From contig NZ_JAHOOZ010000001.1 in the NCBI RefSeq assembly GCF_019075875.1, positions 4,092,001-4,156,000 on the forward strand: a stretch of 64,000 nt of DNA. The letters are read 5' to 3'. The stretch's first letter is position 1; each line of letters begins with the position of its first letter. Position numbers and translations under genes: made by a program. The notes under the pieces were generated by a model. The model made no database searches, was not told where the DNA came from, and saw only the letters and a program-made list of their open reading frames with translations. The DNA is from Novosphingobium sp. G106 (GTDB lineage: Bacteria > Pseudomonadota > Alphaproteobacteria > Sphingomonadales > Sphingomonadaceae). Positions 18,449-25,875 of this stretch are shown in pieces.

Positions 18449-18482
18449 ATGAAACGGGCGGACCTTTCGGCCCGCCCGTACT
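18449..18482 (-). terminator. Rho-independent terminator after the CsgG-like gene
   Basis: Inverted repeat ACGGGCGG (18454-18461) and CCGCCCGT (18472-18479) with a 10-base loop, 24 bases past the stop at 18506 when read on the minus strand. It is followed by a moderately T-rich tail (TTTCATTT). Confidence 0.75.
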
Positions 18483-18505
18483 AAGCCAAATCGCTTGGCG
18501 CCGCG

Positions 18506-19288
18506 TCAGTTGGCGCGGGGTGCCGCCGCCGCGGCATTGTCTGGAAGGCCGCCGAGCTGGCTGACAAGCTTGGTATAGGCGTCGAGATAGGCGAGGACGA
18601 TGACCTGGCCGATCTCGGTGTTCTGGTAGCCACCGCCGCCAGCGCCCGCGAAAGTTCCCCAGAAGCTGCCGCCACCACCGCCGCCGCCGAAGCTGACGTC
18701 GGACTTGCGCGCATAGCCCTCGGTCAGCGCGGTTTCCTCGGTGGTGCGGGCGTCTACGACAGAGAGCGTGACATTGGCTTCCTTCTTGTTGACGTTGATG
18801 CCGCCGGCGATGGCGCCGAAACCGCGGCCGAACAGGCCGCCGCCGATCGAGCCGAGCACGGCGCCAGCACCGCCGCCGCCCGAATTGCGGTTGGCGCTGA
18901 CGATGTTGGGCTCGAGGAAGTAGTCGGCCGCGCGGACCTGGCCTCGCCCCAGGTTGGAACCGCGCTGCAATTCACCGTTATCGGCCATCGCACGCTCCAT
19001 GGCGCGGCTCTGCATCGAGCGGCCACGGTTCACCAGGGTGAAGCAGCCCGATTGCTGGACGAAGACGCGCAGGATCGCCTCGGGACTGCCGAGGTTGTAG
19101 TCGCGCCACCACTGGTTGTCGGGCTCGACGATCGCGAGCGCGCCGAGGTTGCGCGTGCAATGCGGGATTTCCTGAGTCCCGCGGGTTTGCGCCTGGCGAC
19201 CCGAAGACCCCTTGGTATCTGCGGCTGAAGCCGCCGATCCGGCCAAAGCGATAGCGAGTGCGGCCGCCCCACAGACGAATTTCTTCAT
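18506..19288 (-). CDS. CsgG/HfaB-family outer-membrane secretion protein
   Basis: A 260-residue protein with a clean Sec signal peptide (MKKFVCGAAALAIALAGSAASAAD, cleavage near residue 22). No lipobox Cys is obvious at the junction, unlike Escherichia coli CsgG. The mature part contains ILRVFVQQSGCFTLVNRG, the strand DYFLEPNIVSAN, long glycine-rich stretches (two runs of at least five Gly) and ATVTLSVVDARTTE-like strands of the CsgG fold. The family forms nonameric outer-membrane channels for curli subunits or holdfast anchors. No csgE/F or curlin gene is adjacent, so the substrate is unknown. Confidence 0.75.
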   Translation of the reverse strand: MKKFVCGAAALAIALAGSAASAADTKGSSGRQAQTRGTQEIPHCTRNLGALAIVEPDNQWWRDYNLGSPEAILRVFVQQSGCFTLVNRGRSMQSRAMERAMADNGELQRGSNLGRGQVRAADYFLEPNIVSANRNSGGGGAGAVLGSIGGGLFGRGFGAIAGGINVNKKEANVTLSVVDARTTEETALTEGYARKSDVSFGGGGGGGSFWGTFAGAGGGGYQNTEIGQVIVLAYLDAYTKLVSQLGGLPDNAAAAAPRAN

Positions 19289-19433
19289 CGATCCAACTCC
19301 TTCATACGCCCACGGCGCACGGGCACCCCGCCCGAAATCCTGTGATGTTATGATGAGCGCCCGTTAACCGCGTCATAACGCGCTTTGACCGGCGCGCAAA
19401 TGACGAAAATATGCGGTCGACCAAGGGCTTGCG

Positions 19434-20312
19434 TCAGATGGAGACGCTGCCCTGAACGCGGCCGGGAACTGGCATGTTGTCGATGAGTCGCGCCTTGCCG
19501 ATCCGCGCTGCTACCAGCAGCCGCGCACCGGCACTCTCGAGCTTTGCCACCGGCGCCAAAGTGTCGGGATCGCGCAGATCGGCATAGTCCACCGAGGCAA
19601 AGCCGCCGGCCAGCAGCTTGTGCCGGAGCTCGGCCAGCGTGGGCGCGGCATCCTCGCCTGCCGCCAAGGCGTCGATGGCCTCGCGCATGGCTTGGGGGAG
19701 CGCTGCCGCCTTGGCGCGCTCCTCGGGCGTGAGATAGGCGTTGCGGGAACTCATCGCGAGGCCGTCCGCCTCGCGTACCGTGGCGATTCCGTAAATGGTA
19801 TCGACATGGGGGCGGACGAGATCGAGGTCGCGCGCCATGCGGCGGATCACGGCGAGCTGCTGCCAGTCCTTCTCGCCGAAGAAGGCCACGTCCGGGCGGA
19901 CCTGGTTGAACAGCTTGACCACCACGGTCGCCACCCCGTCGAAATGGCCGGGCCGGGCGGCGCCGTCGAGCCCTTCGCTGACGCCCGAGACCGAAACGTT
20001 GGTGGCATAGCCGTCGGGGTACATGACCTTCACCGTCGGCGCCCAGACGAGCGAGACGCCCTCGCCCGCCAGCATATCGACGTCGCGCGCGAGCTGGCGC
20101 GGATAGGCGTCGAGATCCTCGCCCGCACCGAACTGGCGCGGATTGACGAAGATCGACACGGCGACGTGCCGGGCCACCCGCCTGGCCTCGCGCACCAGCG
20201 TGAGATGGCCGTCATGCAGGGCGCCCATGGTGGGTACCAACGCCAGCGGCCCGTCCACGCGCAGAGCCTCGACAGCACGGCGCAGTGGATCAAGCTGGTG
20301 GACGGTTTGCAT
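19434..20312 (-). CDS. panC: Pantothenate synthetase
   Basis: The 292-residue protein is full length for PanC. It has the HIGH-type motif PTMGALHDGHLTLV (residues 27-40), the second binding region FVNPRQFG, GEKDWQQLAVIRRM, and the KMSKS-equivalent DGLAMSSRN. It condenses pantoate with beta-alanine using ATP in coenzyme A synthesis. It is divergent from mipZ with a 95-base intergenic region. No panB is adjacent. Confidence 0.97.
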   Translation of the reverse strand: MQTVHQLDPLRRAVEALRVDGPLALVPTMGALHDGHLTLVREARRVARHVAVSIFVNPRQFGAGEDLDAYPRQLARDVDMLAGEGVSLVWAPTVKVMYPDGYATNVSVSGVSEGLDGAARPGHFDGVATVVVKLFNQVRPDVAFFGEKDWQQLAVIRRMARDLDLVRPHVDTIYGIATVREADGLAMSSRNAYLTPEERAKAAALPQAMREAIDALAAGEDAAPTLAELRHKLLAGGFASVDYADLRDPDTLAPVAKLESAGARLLVAARIGKARLIDNMPVPGRVQGSVSI

Positions 20313-20407
20313 GGACTAGCCCCCTCAGTTAAGACCCTACGGACCGGCTCGCTCGCCAGGGCCGCCGGGCGATAGCAGCAACACTTTCAGAAAGCGAACA
20401 TCGTTCC

Positions 20408-21232
20408 GTGGCTCCATCCAACGCTCCACACCGTATCGTTTTCGCCAATGAGAAGGGTGGCACCGGCAAGTCGACGACCGCGGTCCACGTCGCCGTCGCC
20501 CTGGCTTACCAGGGCGCAAAAGTCGCGGCGATCGATCTCGATCCGCGCCAGCGCACGCTGCACCGCTATCTCGAGAACCGCGCCGAGACCCAGCGCCGCC
20601 GCGACGTCGCGCTGCCGACCGCACGCTTCGACGTGTTCAAGGGGGAGAGCGTCGAGGAGCTCGAAGCGCTGAGCGCCGAGGTCGGCGAGGGCATGGATTT
20701 CCTGCTGTTCGACACGCCCGGCCGCGACGACGCCTTCGCCCGCCATGTCGCCACCACCGCCGACACGCTCGTGACGCCGCTCAACGACAGCTTCGTCGAC
20801 TTCGACCTGATCGGCCAGGTCGATGCCGAGACCTTCAAGGTTCGCCGCCTGTCGTTCTATGCCGAGCTGATCTGGGAAGCGCGCAAGAAGCGCGCGATGT
20901 CGACAATCCGCGAACAGAAGCGCGAGATGGACTGGGTCGTCGTGCGCAACCGCACCGGCTTCACCGAGGCGCGCAACATGCGCCGTATCGACCAGGCGCT
21001 GACCGAGCTGTCGAAGCGCGTCGGCTTCCGCGTCACCAGCGGCCTCAGCGAGCGCGTGATCTACCGCGAACTTTTCCCCTCGGGCCTGACGCTGCTCGAC
21101 AAGGGCCATCTGGGTGAGCTCGGTACCAGCCACCTCGTGGCGCGCCAGGAAGTGCGCCAGCTGATCGCCGGGCTCAATCTGCCGTTGCCGGGCAAGCCGC
21201 AGCGCGAACTGGCACTGGCCGCAGGAGCCTGA
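20408..21232 (+). CDS. mipZ: MipZ, ParA-family division-plane positioning ATPase
   Basis: The 274-residue protein begins with the deviant Walker A box NEKGGTGKSTT (Lys16 and Lys21) and carries LLFDTPGRDDAFARH as Walker B. The long insertion EARKKRAMSTIREQKREMDW is characteristic of MipZ and absent from ParA or Soj. MipZ forms bipolar gradients through ParB and inhibits FtsZ assembly near the poles in alphaproteobacteria. The following J-protein gene starts 10 bases after its stop, so the two are probably co-transcribed. Confidence 0.93.
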   Translation: MAPSNAPHRIVFANEKGGTGKSTTAVHVAVALAYQGAKVAAIDLDPRQRTLHRYLENRAETQRRRDVALPTARFDVFKGESVEELEALSAEVGEGMDFLLFDTPGRDDAFARHVATTADTLVTPLNDSFVDFDLIGQVDAETFKVRRLSFYAELIWEARKKRAMSTIREQKREMDWVVVRNRTGFTEARNMRRIDQALTELSKRVGFRVTSGLSERVIYRELFPSGLTLLDKGHLGELGTSHLVARQEVRQLIAGLNLPLPGKPQRELALAAGA

Positions 21233-21242
21233 CGACCGGTCG

Positions 21243-21530
21243 ATGTCGAGGATTGTCCTCTACCTCGTGCTGGCCTCGCTGGCCTGCAAGCTGATCCTGG
21301 GGAAATGGCCCTGGGACTACCTGCGACCGACGCCGACGCGCCAGCAGGCCGTGTTCCGCGCCCGCAAGCTGCTGGGCGTCGAGGCAGGCGCCTCGCGGCA
21401 GGACATCATCGAAGCCCATCGCCGGCTACTCGTCCTCGTCCACCCCGACAAGGGCGGCACCAATGGCCAGGTCCACGAGGCGAACAGTGCCCGCGACCTG
21501 CTGCTCGACGAGCTTCCCTACGAAAGCTGA
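21243..21530 (+). CDS. Membrane-anchored J-domain protein
   Basis: A 95-residue protein with one N-terminal hydrophobic helix (about residues 4-18) and a C-terminal J domain. The domain has KLLGVEAGASRQDIIEAHRRL followed by the invariant HPDKGGTNGQ loop and an ANSARDLLL helix. The layout of a single membrane segment and a terminal J domain, without a G/F region, matches TIM14/Pam18-like proteins and small alphaproteobacterial J proteins. It would recruit DnaK to the membrane. Co-transcribed with mipZ. Confidence 0.85.
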   Translation: MSRIVLYLVLASLACKLILGKWPWDYLRPTPTRQQAVFRARKLLGVEAGASRQDIIEAHRRLLVLVHPDKGGTNGQVHEANSARDLLLDELPYES

Positions 21531-21678
21531 TCGCAGGTTATCGGCGGGGAACCGGCCTACAGGCAGCGCGTTGACCGGGTGAAGGGGCGGACCGGGACGA
21601 CACCATCGACACGGACGCCACTTTGCGCGCAGAAGCCCCTCCGGGGCGCGCCGCCATGCCATCCGTTATGGAGCGACA

Positions 21679-23082
21679 ATGAACCACCAGTTCCACCCGA
21701 CCGTCCTGCGCGAATACGACATTCGCGGCATCATCGGCAAAACGCTGAGCGTCGAGGACGCGCGTGCGCTCGGCCGCAGCTTCGCCACGCGGCTGCGCCG
21801 CGCCGGCGGCCAGAAGGTGGTCGTGGGTTATGACGGCCGGGTCAGTTCCCCGATCCTCGAGGACGCGCTGATCGAAGGACTGACCGGCAGCGGCGCCGAC
21901 GTCGTACGGGTCGGCCTGGGGCCGACACCGATGCTCTATTACGCCGAGGCATCATTTGAAGACGTGGATGGCGGCATCCAGATAACCGGCAGCCACAACC
22001 CCGCCAACTACAACGGCTTCAAGATGATGTTTCAAGGCCGTCCATTTTTCGGCGAGGACATCGTCGAACTCGGCCGCATGGCCGCGGCGGGCGACTGGAT
22101 GCACGGGCTGGGCACGTGCGAACGCCGCGAGGTGCAAAGCGCCTATGTCGACCGGCTGCTGCAGGGACTGGACGGTATCGACCGCGACTGGCTCGCTTCG
22201 CTGCGGATCGGCTGGGATGCCGGCAACGGCGCCAGCGGTCCTGCACTCGAAGAATTGACGGCCAAACTGCCGGGTGAACACCACCTGCTCTACACCGAAG
22301 TCGACGGACGCTTTCCCAACCATCACCCCGATCCTACCGAGGAGAAGAATCTCGCCGATCTGAAAGCGCTCGTCGCCGAGAAGAAGCTCGATTTCGGCGT
22401 GGCTTTCGATGGCGACGGCGATCGGATCGGCGCCGTCGACGGCACGGGCCGGGTGATCTGGGGCGACCAGCTGCTGGCGATCTATGCCGAGGACGTCCTG
22501 CGCGACGAGCCCGGAGCCACGATTATCGCCGACGTGAAGGCCAGCCGCGCGCTGTTCGAGCGGATCGCCGAACTGGGCGGCAAGCCGCTGATGTGGAAGA
22601 CCGGGCACAGCCTGATTAAGTCCAAAATGAAGGAAACCAATGCTCCGCTAGCCGGCGAGATGAGCGGGCACATCTTCTTCGCGCACCAGTATTACGGCTT
22701 CGACGATGCGCTCTACGGGGCGATCCGCCTGATCGCGGCCTCGGCGCACCAGGGCAAGTCGGTGACCGAGCTGCGCGGCGCAATGCCCGCGCTGATCAAT
22801 ACGCCCGAGTTGCGCTTCCAGGTCGACGAGAGCCGCAAGTTCACGGTGATCGACGAGGTCAAGGAGCGCCTGGCCGCCTCAGGCGCGGATGTCGATGCGA
22901 CCGACGGCGTTCGCGTCAGCACGCCCGACGGCTGGTGGCTGCTGCGGGCGTCGAATACCCAGGACGTACTGGTTGCCCGTGCCGAGAGTGGCGACCAGCC
23001 CGGACTCGATCGGCTGCTCGCACAGGTCGATGCGCAGCTTGCAGCCTCGGGACTGAAGCGCGGACCGCAGGCGGAGCACTGA
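21679..23082 (+). CDS. Phosphomannomutase/phosphoglucomutase
   Basis: A 467-residue alpha-D-phosphohexomutase. The phosphoserine loop is [12 protein letters not shown] (Ser105), the metal loop is [13 protein letters not shown] (about residue 243) and the sugar loop is [10 protein letters not shown] phosphate-binding RASNTQ segment lies near the C-terminus. Full length for AlgC/PgmG-type bifunctional PMM/PGM, which supplies mannose-1-P and glucose-1-P for exopolysaccharide and LPS. The 148-base gap upstream holds only its leader, with GGAG 9 bases before the ATG. Confidence 0.93.
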   Translation: MNHQFHPTVLREYDIRGIIGKTLSVEDARALGRSFATRLRRAGGQKVVVGYDGRVSSPILEDALIEGLTGSGADVVRVGLGPTPMLYYAEASFEDVDGGIQITGSHNPANYNGFKMMFQGRPFFGEDIVELGRMAAAGDWMHGLGTCERREVQSAYVDRLLQGLDGIDRDWLASLRIGWDAGNGASGPALEELTAKLPGEHHLLYTEVDGRFPNHHPDPTEEKNLADLKALVAEKKLDFGVAFDGDGDRIGAVDGTGRVIWGDQLLAIYAEDVLRDEPGATIIADVKASRALFERIAELGGKPLMWKTGHSLIKSKMKETNAPLAGEMSGHIFFAHQYYGFDDALYGAIRLIAASAHQGKSVTELRGAMPALINTPELRFQVDESRKFTVIDEVKERLAASGADVDATDGVRVSTPDGWWLLRASNTQDVLVARAESGDQPGLDRLLAQVDAQLAASGLKRGPQAEH

Positions 23083-23086
23083 GCGC

Positions 23087-24631
23087 CTAGCGCCGCTCCG
23101 CCTCCAGCACCTTGCTCCACTGCACGCGGCCGGCGATGTCGCGGATCGACAGCGTCAGCGCGTGGCTCTGCGGGTCGATCTCGCCCATGCCGAAGAACTG
23201 CAGCCCCGCGCGCGGGCTGATGTCGGGCAGCGGCTCGGGGACGCCGGTATAGACGACTTCGGGGCCGAAAGTAGGGTCGGGTGGATTGAGGCTCAGGCTG
23301 AACGTACCGGCATTGATCGGGCCGGCGACGATCTCCCAGAACGGCAGGAAGTCGCGAAAGGCGGCGCGGTCGGGATGGTAGTGCACCGCAGCCGGGAAAT
23401 GCACGTCGGCGCTGAGCCAGACGGTATTGGCGATGTTCTGGGCGCGGATGAAGGAGAGCAGGTCCGCTAGCTGGCCTTCACGTCCGCCGGGAGCACCGGG
23501 CAGACCATTGGCCATTGCCTCGATCCCGCCCGGTGGAACGTCGGGCATCAGGTCCTTGACCGTCAGCGACAGCGGCATTTCGCACCCGATCACCTTCCAC
23601 ACCGCGCGCGAGCGTGCGAGGCCCTGCTTGAGCCAGGCGATCTGGCGCTCGCCGTAAAGCCCGGCACCCGGCTTCGGCGAGGCCGCCTCGGCATTGCCGC
23701 CACGATAGCTGCGGGCATCGAGCAGGAAGACTTCGAGCAGCGGCCCCATGGCGAAGCTGCGCTCGACGCCGCTCACACCGGGCAGAAGCCGCATTGGATT
23801 GAATTCGACCATCGCCTGCCGGGCATGCGCGGCCAGTTCGCGGATCGGCGGACCGCTCTGCACCGCCTTGTCCGGGAACCAGTTGTTGCGCACCTCGTGG
23901 TCGTCCCACTGCGCCAGCATGGGCACTTCGGCGAGGAAGGCGCGCTTGTTCCGGTCGAGCAGGTTGTAAGCGAAATTGCCGCGGAAGTCGTCGAGCGTCT
24001 CGGCCGTGCGGGCCTTGGCCGGCGTGACGAGGTTCCGCCAGGTGCCGCCGTCGGCCAGTTTCACCTCTTCTTTCAGCGGATTGTCGGCGTAGATCTGGTC
24101 GCCCAGATGGATGAAGAAATCAGGCCGGACCTGCCGCATCGCCTCGTAGAGCCGGTAGCCGCCGAGCTCGGGATTGATGCCGAAACCCTGCCCGGCTTCG
24201 TCGCCCGAAAAGGTGAAGCGCACCGGCCGCGGCTTGAGATCGGGCAGGCGCAGCCGTGCCTCGCTCCAGGCGCTGGTAAGCCGGGCATTGTCGGGGTCCT
24301 GAAAGGCGACGCGGTAGTGTATCTCCCCGCCGGGCGGCAGGCCGGTCAGGTCGAGCTTGGCGGCCAGGCCGCTGTCCACCGTCGCCAACGGACCGATGCG
24401 CCGCTCGACCTTGCGGAAGCCGGCATCGCGCGACCATTCGACCACCATGCGTGCAGGCCGATCAGCTGCGCCCCAGATCATCGCGCGATCGGTCAGCACG
24501 TCGCCGCTCATCGGCCCGTAGGGCATCGTCGGCCGCGCGCTTTCGGCGCCGATCAGCGCCGGTGCTCGCGCCCCGACCAGAGCCGTGCCCGAGACCGCCA
24601 ATCCGCCTGCCAGAACATCGCGCCGCCGCAT
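23087..24631 (-). CDS. phoD: PhoD-family alkaline phosphatase, Tat-exported
   Basis: The 514-residue protein starts MRRRDVLAGGLAVSGTALVG, a twin-arginine signal. A PhoD N-terminal fibronectin-like domain (YGPMSGDVLTDRAMIWG) precedes a metallophosphatase domain with FTFSGDEAG, HLGDQIYADN and the metal ligands QWDDHEVRNNW. PhoD enzymes cleave phosphomonoesters and diesters in the periplasm using calcium and iron. Convergent with the PMM/PGM gene, 4 bases apart. Confidence 0.92.
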   Translation of the reverse strand: MRRRDVLAGGLAVSGTALVGARAPALIGAESARPTMPYGPMSGDVLTDRAMIWGAADRPARMVVEWSRDAGFRKVERRIGPLATVDSGLAAKLDLTGLPPGGEIHYRVAFQDPDNARLTSAWSEARLRLPDLKPRPVRFTFSGDEAGQGFGINPELGGYRLYEAMRQVRPDFFIHLGDQIYADNPLKEEVKLADGGTWRNLVTPAKARTAETLDDFRGNFAYNLLDRNKRAFLAEVPMLAQWDDHEVRNNWFPDKAVQSGPPIRELAAHARQAMVEFNPMRLLPGVSGVERSFAMGPLLEVFLLDARSYRGGNAEAASPKPGAGLYGERQIAWLKQGLARSRAVWKVIGCEMPLSLTVKDLMPDVPPGGIEAMANGLPGAPGGREGQLADLLSFIRAQNIANTVWLSADVHFPAAVHYHPDRAAFRDFLPFWEIVAGPINAGTFSLSLNPPDPTFGPEVVYTGVPEPLPDISPRAGLQFFGMGEIDPQSHALTLSIRDIAGRVQWSKVLEAERR

Positions 24632-24671
24632 GACTGCTCCTTACCTCGCGCCTGCGACGCTTCCATGGCAT

Positions 24672-24705
24672 ACAAAAAGGCGCCCCCCCAAGGAAGCGCC
24701 TTCCC
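24672..24705 (-). terminator. Terminator after the BON-domain gene
   Basis: On the minus strand AAGGCGC (24696-24702) pairs with GCGCCTT (24677-24683) around a 12-base loop and is followed by TTTTTG, 21 bases after the stop at 24723. Confidence 0.75.
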
Positions 24706-24722
24706 GTTTCGATTCAATGCAA

Positions 24723-25673
24723 TCAGACCTTGGTCGCCTGCTTGCTCGGATCGCTGCCGGCCGAGCTTATCGTGCCGCCCTCGGCGGTCGAACTGGCGCT
24801 CGTGGCATAGTTGCCGGTATAGGCCGTGCCGCTGGCCGAAGCGGTCTGGACGCGCAGATTGTTCTGTACGTGTTTCACGCCCGATATATCATCGACCACA
24901 TCCTCGGCCCGGCGCTTGGCCTCGCGGCTGGCGACGGTGCCGTTCAGCGTCACTTCGCCATCCTTGACGCTGACGGTGACATTGCTGGCATCGACGCGCC
25001 AGTCGTCGGTCAGCTTGTCGTTGGCGTCGTCGCGAATGCGCTCGTCGGAACGGACATAGTCCTTCGGTCCATGCCCCCGGTGATCCTGTTCGCGGCGGCG
25101 CGCGGCGTCGTCATCACCGAACCAGGAAGCGACTTCGTCGCTCGCCCGGTCCCAGAAGCCGCGGCGCCCATCATCACGGTCGTAGCCATGTTGGCGATAG
25201 TCGGCGCCGTAGTGCTGGCTGCCGCCGTAGAAGGAACTCGGCACCTGCGGTGCGCCGACCGCCCAGCTGCCCTGCGACCCGGTGAAATAGCTCGAATCGC
25301 CGGTGCCGCCATAGGTTCCCTGGTAGGGATGGCCCGAGCGAAGTTCGCGGTCACGCTCATGCCAATGGACCTGCGGTCGATCCTGGCGATCGCGGCCGGC
25401 GCCGTAGGTGCGCTGCTCGGGCGAGGTCTCGTCACGGCCATAGCTGTTTCTGCCGCCATAATTGTCGTCGCGATAGGCTCGGCCATAGCCGAAGTCCTGG
25501 TTGCGGCGATTGGCTTCGTCGCGGTCGTCGCTGAAGCGATCGCTGTCGCTCTGCGAGCCATAGGATTGACCCTGAGCCTCTCTCCGATAGCGTTCTTCGG
25601 CGCGGCGCCAGCGATCACGGCGGTCTTCATCATCGTTGCGGCGACTGAAGCTGTCTCGATGGTTCTCGTACAT
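24723..25673 (-). CDS. BON-domain protein with a long disordered, charged N-terminal half
   Basis: A 316-residue protein starting MYENHRDSFSRRND (ATG 25671-25673, AGAGGA 7 bases upstream). Residues 1 to about 200 are very rich in Arg, Asp, Gly, Tyr and Ser, with repeated DRD, RRD and YGG elements and no predicted fold. A BON domain follows (about 225-290: LTDDWRVDASNVTVSVKDGE, then VTLNGTV), and the tail is Ser/Thr/Gly-rich. BON domains bind lipid surfaces in osmotic-stress proteins such as OsmY. There is no signal peptide, so a cytoplasmic desiccation or stress role is possible (inference). Confidence 0.78.
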   Translation of the reverse strand: MYENHRDSFSRRNDDEDRRDRWRRAEERYRREAQGQSYGSQSDSDRFSDDRDEANRRNQDFGYGRAYRDDNYGGRNSYGRDETSPEQRTYGAGRDRQDRPQVHWHERDRELRSGHPYQGTYGGTGDSSYFTGSQGSWAVGAPQVPSSFYGGSQHYGADYRQHGYDRDDGRRGFWDRASDEVASWFGDDDAARRREQDHRGHGPKDYVRSDERIRDDANDKLTDDWRVDASNVTVSVKDGEVTLNGTVASREAKRRAEDVVDDISGVKHVQNNLRVQTASASGTAYTGNYATSASSTAEGGTISSAGSDPSKQATKV

Positions 25674-25875
25674 AGTGGGTCCTCTCGATTTGAAAGCCGC
25701 GACCGCGGTTCCCGAGCCTCGCGTGCGCTTCCTTCTGGAGAACACGGCTGGCCGGACCTCCGTTCCGCGTTTCGTCGCAACCGGCGACCGCATGGAACGG
25801 GCTGATTTCAGGCAAACATTTCTGCCTCGTGTCCCGCCTATCGACAGGCGACATCGCCTTCCCCATCTTCTTTGC

